Positions 56,511-64,000 of a stretch of 64,000 nt of DNA are shown one piece after another (the first letter of the stretch is position 1; every line of letters begins with the position of its first letter). Both the position numbers and the translations under genes were made by a program. Source of the stretch: Thamnaconus septentrionalis (taxonomy: Eukaryota; Chordata; Actinopteri; Tetraodontiformes; Monacanthidae); assembly GCA_009823395.1 (NCBI GenBank), contig CM020519.1:17167501-17231500 (forward strand), in the 5' to 3' direction. Under the pieces are notes generated by a model. It made no database searches and had not been told where the DNA came from. It worked only from the letters and a program-made list of their open reading frames with translations.

Positions 56511-59246
56511 GGGGAGGGGGGGGCACTGTTTTCCACGGTGGCACCTCCAGAGTCCTCCCTCTAATCCCCCCGGGGAAAGAAAGCGTCCCCCGTAAACTGG
56601 CGGCGCAGGATTAAATGCAAACGCCACTGGTGTGCGAGCGCCAACTCGGCAACACCCGAGGCAAGCACACAAACCTAACGACAAAAGACACACCTTGGAC
56701 TGAGCCGAGCGATAGCGAAAGGGTGCGTTGCTGGATTTAGTGAGAGCGAGTTTGAGCAGCGCCGGCGCCCGCTTATCAAAGACGTCCTAGAGAAACGACA
56801 GTTACGGTCAACACGCCGACAACTGGAACACTCCTGGACGGCAGTTGTTGTGTTTTCATCGTCAGCTAGTGACCCTTCCCTCTACTTGGTGATTCACAAC
56901 AGCTGTTTTGTTTTTTTTAAATGATTTTTTTTCCACAGCCCAGCTGGTGGAATTTTGTTGCGACTTCATTTTTCATTCGTGTTTGATTTATTCGAAAAAG
57001 TTGAAAGAAAGACATACAATAAATAAAATAAGTAACCACGCTCAGGCAAGAAAACCAAAAGCTAGCATGTTCTCATGTCTTCCCCACAGCTCTTCCACAG
57101 ATTTACTCCTTTCACTGACATGCAATGTGCTTTTGTGTTTGTTTTTTTTGAATATCCAGATTCCCCTGAGATTGTGTTTATTTTCCCTGATCGAAAACAA
57201 CTTGTGGATGCCTTGTGGTAAGTAATGCTTTTCAGTACAGCTGGCACGGGTTCAAACATTCAAACACAACATAAATACACATCCAGGCAAACACAAAGGT
57301 CATGCTTAGCCTCCCTCGATGTACAGAGTTCAGAACGTTAATTGCAATTGGGATAAAAGTGTTCTTAAAAAAAATAAAAAAAATCAAGAAATAATTCTAA
57401 GGCTTATGATTCAACTGTTGGTGATATTCATAGAGTATTTGCTCCAATGACACTGTCTGCTTTCTCGGCATTTATAAACATCTTGCGAAAGTAACTGATG
57501 CACACGTGCCCCCCGTGACAAACCGCCGTCTCCGTGTCGCTCGAGCGCACATGCGCTTTTGCACTTGCGTGCTGAAACGCAATCCCACGAGCAGGTCGGA
57601 GGGTGCAGTCGTTCTCCGAGCCGCCCCGGGGCGCCTGAAGGGCTCTCGAGGGAGAAGCGGGTGCTAATGGAGGCGGTAAACAGCAATGAATTGGATGGAT
57701 TAACCCCCAGGGGCCAGGAAGGGGACGTATGGTGAGGGGCAGTTCAAAGGTAAAGGCCTGCAGGCCAAAGATGCTGCTAGCAACTGTGTTTGCGTTCAAA
57801 TAATTCTGGAGGTCTGAGTATCTGGGTTCTCTTTTCATGGCTGCTAGGGATTAAAACTGTGAAAACGTTATTGAGCATCTTGCATTATCAATGTGCACAC
57901 AGATGGGAGATGGACGAGCATATGTGAACATGACTGTACGTACACAGTGTGTATATATACAGACATTATATGAATGCGTAGGTAAATGGTCTTGTGCATA
58001 TTTTTAATGTAGGTTCATGTTTGTATGTATGTATGTATGCATGTCTATATGAGGGCATGTGAATGTAGGTGTGTATATATATGATATCCTTTATATTTGG
58101 AGAAAGTTGTGAGCTAGCTAGCAAGCTATGCTTCTCCTCACTCCTTTTCAAATAGGGTTTTCTATTCTGAGTTTTATTAGTGTTGCCTCTTTAAATTTTC
58201 TTTCTGTATTATATTAGGTTTTAATAGTTGTTTAATAGGGAGTGGGAAGCCTCGTAAAATGTGCCTATTTAAAATAAAAACCAAAAAAGTTAATGCCCTA
58301 CAATTAAGCGTTGGGCCTCTTCAAAACCTGAAACACTGCAGTGAGGAGGCATTATGCACAGTGTGAAAAACTCCTTGACAAAAAAAAAAAAGCAGTTAAA
58401 AGTATGGCACCAAACTTCGTGGTGAAAACAAAACGGTAGACATAACAGAGCTCCAACTCGCTTTTCTCACAGCTTGAAGCGAATCCTCAGGAGTTTCACG
58501 ATGTTCGGCGCACAAGGACCTTTTGACGTAATAGCACGCGGTTAGCTGACGGAGCACAAAATGAGCACTGCGGCATCAGGTCCGGCGCCGGCAAGAGTTA
58601 ATCCGCAGGGAGAGATCAAGATCAGCGAGGTCAGGTGGATCAAGATGAGCAGCGATTCCTCCAAAATACCGTTGGTTTTTTTTCTCAATAGCGATGCTCG
58701 ACAGACCGGGCTCGCAGTGTGCTCAGCCCCTTTCATCCACAGAGTGCTCCACATATAATAAGCACAACAAGTGCATTCATTCAATATAAAACAGCAGGTT
58801 AGCAAAAATAATAACCATGCTTTTTGGGGCTGTACGTAGGAAATTTATTTCTGGTAGGTTCTGACTGCAGTGAATTTTCGGCCGGTCGTTTTATTTATTT
58901 TTTGTGTCGTTTCTCAAGAGACAGTTCGGAGTGGAAGGAGCTTACGAGGCAGATGATGCAACTCCAGAATCTTTTTGCTTTGAATTACGCCGTTTCTGAA
59001 GGCCGTTGAGCTTGTGCAAGCGGCAGCGGGGGAACACAGGAACCGTGATTCACAGATCAAAGGATTCACAGTGAGGAAGAAAGAGTAGAGGAGCAACTTT
59101 CAAAAAATATGTAAAAAAAAAAAAAGTTTTAGAAATTAGCAGAAACTAATTTATCGAAAAAAAAAAAAAAAAAAAAGAGGTGCGTCGAACGTCTGGGCTC
59201 ACAACCAGGTAAAAAAAAAAAGAAAAAGCAAGCATGACGCAGTGGA
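55863..59246. other. susd6 5' intron or flank, no exon seen
   Basis: Contains a poly-A run (56030-56052), a GT run (56481-56499), and TGTATG microsatellite-like DNA (58022-58080). I searched the minus strand for a signal-peptide exon ending in a phase-1 donor and found none convincing. Confidence 0.45.
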
Positions 59247-59612
59247 GCAAGCATGGGCAAACTATGGAATGGAACGACCGGTTAAGCTTTTAAATCCAAG
59301 CCACCAAACTTGAAAAATTATATTAATAGTAACTAAGTAATGGCTGTATTACATTATTTTTTTTGTGTGTGTTTTGAGAGTCATTTCAATAAAGAGCTAA
59401 ATACCGTGTTCAAAGATTTTGTTGTCGTGCTTTTCTTCATTTTCAGTTGACATTAAAAGCATGTTCTCTACTCATCTCACGGCGTATTTTTTTCTCCTAA
59501 TGAGGTGGCTCACCAAAACACTCCGTCCATCTGCTGCTGTTCCTGCTCCGGCCCTTTTGCCAAATCTTAGAACACATTGTGGCTCCACCAGTCAAAAAGT
59601 TTGGCCACCCCA
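59247..59612 (+). mobile_element. hAT MITE (366 bp) with 8-bp target-site duplication
   Basis: Starts GCAAGCATGGGCAAACTATGG and ends AGTTTGGCCACCCCA, flanked by GCAGTGGA (59239-59246) and GCAGTAGA (59613-59620). Same family as 4644-5017. Confidence 0.75.
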
Positions 59613-59620
59613 GCAGTAGA

Positions 59621-60587
59621 GGAAATACTTCAACATTGAAAAATACTAATTAGAGAATGTAAACACCCTGAGACTTGGATTCAGACTGTGATTAGAGCAG
59701 GGGGAGAGGGAGAGAGCAGCAGACGTTTTTCCAATGGGGACAACCCGCCACAGGCCTGAGAACTGACACGCTCAGAGTTGACGTGTTGCGGCAGGTCGGA
59801 CTGAGGAGGCTGCCACCGAGCATACCACAGCGAGGGTTGGGCTCCGGCGGCGAAACTCCCGACTCTTCCACCAACACTCATTCTTTCCTTGGACGCGGAT
59901 CGTAGCCTGGGCAAAAGGCCGCGTCAACGCGAGCGACTCTTTCCCTCCCTTTTCCTCCGGCGGAGTCAAGTTCCAGCTTGGAATTCAGCTACCGAGGGGG
60001 GGGGGGGGACGGGACAAAAAGGACCGGAGCTTTCAAAAACACTTCTGATTGATACAGAGTCATAAAAAGCCAAGTGGGATTCTGTGTTGGGAAAAACAAG
60101 CAACTTCTGAAAGAAAACAAGACGCGTAACCATCTCAAAATCTTCTCTTTGACAGACGAGCTGATCGAAGAGCTTCATCGCTAAAAGGTTAAAAGTGAAG
60201 GGGCACAGTGGGAGAAGCATGAATGCTAATCCCTGCTAGCACTAACCCGGTGTCTTAAGGCGGCAGAGGTGGAGGAGGAGGAGGAGGAGGAGACCCGGCG
60301 TCAAAATCCATCCCCCGCCTCCCCGCTAGCTGTGAATATCCTCCTTTCTCCATCTGTTAGCCGGTGGCACTCGCCTGCGCCCAGCCGCAAGGCGGATTGA
60401 GGGGGGTGATGACGATGGGAAGCTTTAGCCTTCTTCGGCGCGAATTCAAATTTCTAATTATCCTCCATTACAAGCGGGCGGGGCAGGGGGTTGCTGCAAA
60501 GCCGATCGGATGCTGATGATGATTTGTGCAGCCAGCTGTTTGTTTGGCTCCTCCACCGAACAATAGACCCCCGAACACTCGCCGTGC

Positions 60588-60626
<39 letters not shown>

Positions 60627-62513
60627 ACGCGCGCATTGTTGTGAACAACAAAAAGAAAGCCTTTATTTATCCCACAATGGAGAAATTAGAAATGAGTATA
60701 GTAATAGCAGCACGTGCGGTGCAAAGAGAAGAACTCAAAAGAAATCAAAGATATATACAAAGGATTTACACGTCTACATAAGCGTTAAAAAATGTTGAAG
60801 GGTGTTGAGGCGCAGGGGAATCTCTGTCTGCCTTCAAGGGGTGCATGTGGGTAGGAGGGGTGGGTGTTGGATTACGCTAAAGACCCAGAGGATGATGATG
60901 CTCTCTTTGACCTGATAAATATGTTTGTTGTTTGGTTCTTGGCCCGGACCCAACTCCCGCTATTTATTTTTGTTGTTTCTCTTAAGCCGTCGCGCTAATT
61001 TTGTAGGCTAAGGTTGGGTGGGGGTGGGGTGGGATGTTTGTTTGTTTGTTTTTTTTCTTTTGTTGCCAAGTTTTCTGCCTCGTGTTAATCCGCAGGATTT
61101 TTTTCCCGCCGAGCTGTTGTTGCTGCAAGAGTGCGTTAACAATGCAAACGCGGCCCACAGAGGGGCTGGCGAGAACAGCAAAGAAAACAAGGAATTTACG
61201 CCACGTTTCCACAGTTTGCCGAGGCTCTTCCACTCCAAAAATAGCCCCTTTTACACTGAGCCGCCGGAAACGACTGAAAACCATGCAGTGCCTTAGCCAG
61301 GCCTGGGGTGACGCCACTGGTGCACTCCCCAAAGGTGGAAGAAGGAGAAGAAGAAGATCTGGAGCACAGCGTATTTAAAGAGGCAGCAGCTCGCTAACAA
61401 TAGCACCATAAAGATTGCTCATTAAAAGACAGTGTGAATAAATGACAGTGTTGAACACAAGGCCTCTAAGTTACATGATGAGGTGGACCGGGAGTCGTGC
61501 CAGTTGAAGTTCACTGACATTTGGACATTTGGATTTACTGCCTCAATTTCCCAGCCGGCAGACCCAAAAGAAAATAAATCAAAGTAAAACAGGTGGTTTG
61601 CAAAAATCGCTTTTGTCGTGGCAAAACGGGCCCTCAAACTAAAAAATGATTTTCTCTTTATTTCAATGATGTCGATTTCTAGACGTCAAAACCGGCTCAA
61701 TTAAAGACGGCCAGAATTCACTCGTTGAAGAAGTTTACATCGACTACTTGTTTGCCTTTCGTATCCTCTCCGGACAATTAAAATATATACAAATTAACCC
61801 TTGGCACATTTAGGATCCAGAAAATGGTTAAACCTGAAAGCTGAGAGATAAAAAAAAAAAAAAAACAAACACACAATGGTCAAACACAAGACCATTCCTT
61901 CATCCGACACCGAGCTAAACACCTGAAACGTCATCTGAGCCTGAAGTCCACGCCTTCATGGGCTCGTGTCTCCCTCAGAGGTTTCCTGCTTTCATGTCAC
62001 TTCAGATGCTGCTCGGGTGGAACATGAGAACAAACTGGCGCACGGGGTCACACGCCGTTGCAAACCCGTGAAAGGCCGAACCTGCTACACTCACGTTCGA
62101 GCTTTCGCACGCAAGCGGGAGTTGCATCAGGAGATCTCATGTTCTGCCATGGGGCCGGCGAGTTGTCACACAAATTCACACATGCGCTGTAATTTTACAC
62201 ATGCTGTCGGACTGATTGTGGTTATTTTGTGTAAAGGTAAAATAGCTTTTGATCCGCAAAGAAAAAAACTGAACTTGTTAGCGACACTTGTGCTACGGTA
62301 CGCAAGCGCTAATAAAATGGAAAGCACTGAAGGCTAAACATCTTGTGATCATAGAACTGATAATCATAATATATAATTGTGCAATATGGAATATAATAAT
62401 AATAATAATAATGATAACAATAGTAATGAAGATAATAAATCATAAGTAATTCTCCAGTGCTGAGGTGGGGAGTGGAAAGTGAGAAACGGGCAGGTGGACA
62501 ATAAGGTGGGTCT
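59621..62513. other. No gene recognised; GC-rich patch at 59690-60480
   Basis: The left part is CpG-richer (59690-60480, with a GGA run at 60271-60291) and could be a promoter-like region for susd6, but no exon was identified. A (GT)n run lies at 60591-60621, and TTTATTTATCCCACAATGGAG (60661) resembles a LINE tail. The rest is unremarkable. Confidence 0.4.
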
Positions 62514-62521
62514 ATCAAGAG

Positions 62522-62896
62522 CAGGCCTGGGCAAACTACGGCCCGGGGCCCATATGCGGCCCGTTAGGCTTTTTAATCCGGCTCGCTGAACTTGAAGAAA
62601 CTATATTAATAGTAAGAAAGTCATAAAATAGTTGGATTGTTGCAGTGTTTTTAGAGTCACTTCAGTTGTAATGCGTTTGTTTATTGGGAAAGCTTTTGTT
62701 GACCAATAAACAAAAGTTGTAATGCTTTTGTTCATTTTGAATTGGCATTAAAGCAAATGTTTTCTGCATATCCCATAATATATTTGTTTCTTCCTATAAG
62801 GTGGCTCACCAAAACCCTCCATCCATCTGATCCCGCCCCTTGATCGAACTTTAGAACCCCCTGTGGCCCACCAGTCAAAAACTTTGCCCACCCCGG
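62522..62896 (+). mobile_element. hAT MITE (375 bp) with 8-bp target-site duplication
   Basis: Starts CAGGCCTGGGCAAACTACGG and ends ACTTTGCCCACCCCGG, flanked by ATCAAGAG (62514-62521) and ATCCAGAG (62897-62904). It is the best-preserved copy of the family. Confidence 0.8.
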
Positions 62897-62904
62897 ATCC
62901 AGAG

Positions 62905-63491
62905 TGAAAGAGTGCGAGCTTACAATCCGCTATCGTGAGGTGTCCGTCACGCGCATGCCAAAGAAATTGTGCAAGCAGCCGCTGAGTCAAAATGTTGCGC
63001 GGAACGAGGCCAACGGCTTCTCTATTGTCTTCTCGGCAGTAAACAGGAAAGCTGCCTCTGAAAAAAAAAAAAAAAAAAAATGAATCTCAGCTTCCACTGA
63101 AGTTTCTTGAAAACACTGCGACGCCTCTTTCCTGCAGCTGCGGCTGCTCGGGCACAAACACATGCGTGTGTGGGTGGGGTGGGGGGTGGGGGGGGGCACA
63201 TCTGAGCCAAGCCCCCGCTCCCCTGGACCTGGTCCTCACCCCTGCTGATGCCGAGCATTTAGCGAGCCACGTGTGCCGCCGCCGCCGCCCATTGTCCCGC
63301 CGACAATGGGCGGCCCTTTAGGTCGCGACCGCGCATCAGAATGGCTGTGGCCGTGCGTGTGTGTGCGTGTGTGTGTGTGTGTGTGTGTGGTGGGGGGGGT
63401 TTGCATCTGAAGGGTTAAAATATGCACCAGGGGCCAAAAATGGGTGAGGCTAAGGGGAGTGGGGGGCACCCAGTGTGTGACCTCCTAACCC

Positions 63492-63544
<53 letters not shown>

Positions 63545-64000
63545 GTAAAAAGCAGATGCACAAATGCAACACACTCCCTGCCTTGGTGTGACAGATGGGA
63601 GGATGTTAGCGTTAGCGCTAACAGCAAAGCGCACTGTGAGACCGCCCCCCCCCCAGCCCCCCACCCGGTGGCTACCAAGGACAGCTGGGAGGCAGACATT
63701 CCTTCTTCTCGGGTGTTCAGAAGAAAACAAAAGAGCATGTTGGAGCCCTCCCTCCCCTGCCTCCCTCCTTCCCCTCCCCTCCTGCCTCCCTCCCTCCCCC
63801 ACCCCCCCCCCCCTCAAAAAACCTGTCAGCGCAACTGTGGCCCGATCGTGTTTCTGCAGTGCGGGGGCCCGCCAGACGGGGGTGGGGGGTGGAGCTGTTC
63901 CACGGAGGTGAAACTCTGGGAGAGATCCTCGTCCTCGTCCCTGCTGTGTACCCAACGTCGTCATCTTGCACTGCTCTTTTGTGTTAACCGCCCAAACAGA
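62905..64000. other. Right-edge sequence, no gene recognised
   Basis: Contains a poly-A run (63061-63080), GT runs (63355-63389), a 48-bp (CA)n (63495-63542) and a CCT-rich pyrimidine tract (63744-63815). No exon could be supported. Confidence 0.45.
63495..63542. repeat. (CA)n microsatellite
   Basis: 24 CA units, flanked by C- and G-rich runs. Confidence 0.95.

Noticed and set aside
54835..64000. Signal-peptide exon of susd6
   Set aside because: Several minus-strand hydrophobic ORFs (for example 56065-56373 and 56421-56693) were considered, but none ends with a phase-1 donor and a credible signal-peptide pattern.

Overview
This is a vertebrate nuclear window, almost certainly from a teleost fish. 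Genes are split by GT-AG introns. Noncoding DNA is dense in (TA)n, (CA)n and (CAG)n microsatellites, 8-bp-TSD hAT elements and typical fish interspersed repeats. The protein-coding exons match vertebrate families on the scale of human chromosome 14q23-q24. I recognise five genes, assigned by reading exons and checking that splice phases agree.

Layout. 1-7,480: 3' half of fntb (farnesyltransferase beta, + strand, 5' exons off the left edge), with an old LINE in its intron. 7,480-9,060: tail-to-tail spacer made largely of (TA)n. 9,060-19,680: the complete max gene (- strand, five coding exons, 161 aa), followed by a promoter with an E-box, an NRF1-like site and three ZNF143-like sites. 20,200-26,600: intergenic DNA with a broken non-LTR retroelement and transposon ends. 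26,700-37,555: slc10a1 (+ strand, six coding exons), whose 7.4 kb intron 2 holds an antisense endogenous-retrovirus remnant, two inverted-repeat DNA elements and a 35-bp minisatellite. 38,830-45,500: complete srsf5 (- strand, seven coding exons, 301 aa). 46,480 to beyond the right edge: susd6 (- strand); the two sushi exons, membrane exon, cytosolic-tail exon and terminal exon are visible, but the signal-peptide exon was not found.

The genes are functionally unrelated: protein prenylation, MYC-network transcription, bile-acid uptake, splicing, and a p53-linked membrane adaptor. What joins them is conserved synteny (fntb-max convergent; slc10a1-srsf5-susd6 contiguous). The most notable observations are two separate one-base reading-frame breaks in otherwise well conserved exons (slc10a1 exon 5 and the susd6 tail exon), each demonstrated by incompatible splice phases; an extra sushi module in susd6; a compact max promoter; a 35-bp minisatellite open in all three antisense frames; a 51-bp inverted repeat; and a PIF/Harbinger-like element with 28-bp perfect ends. 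I saw no clear undescribed biological system. The window reads as ordinary vertebrate genes in a repeat-rich setting.
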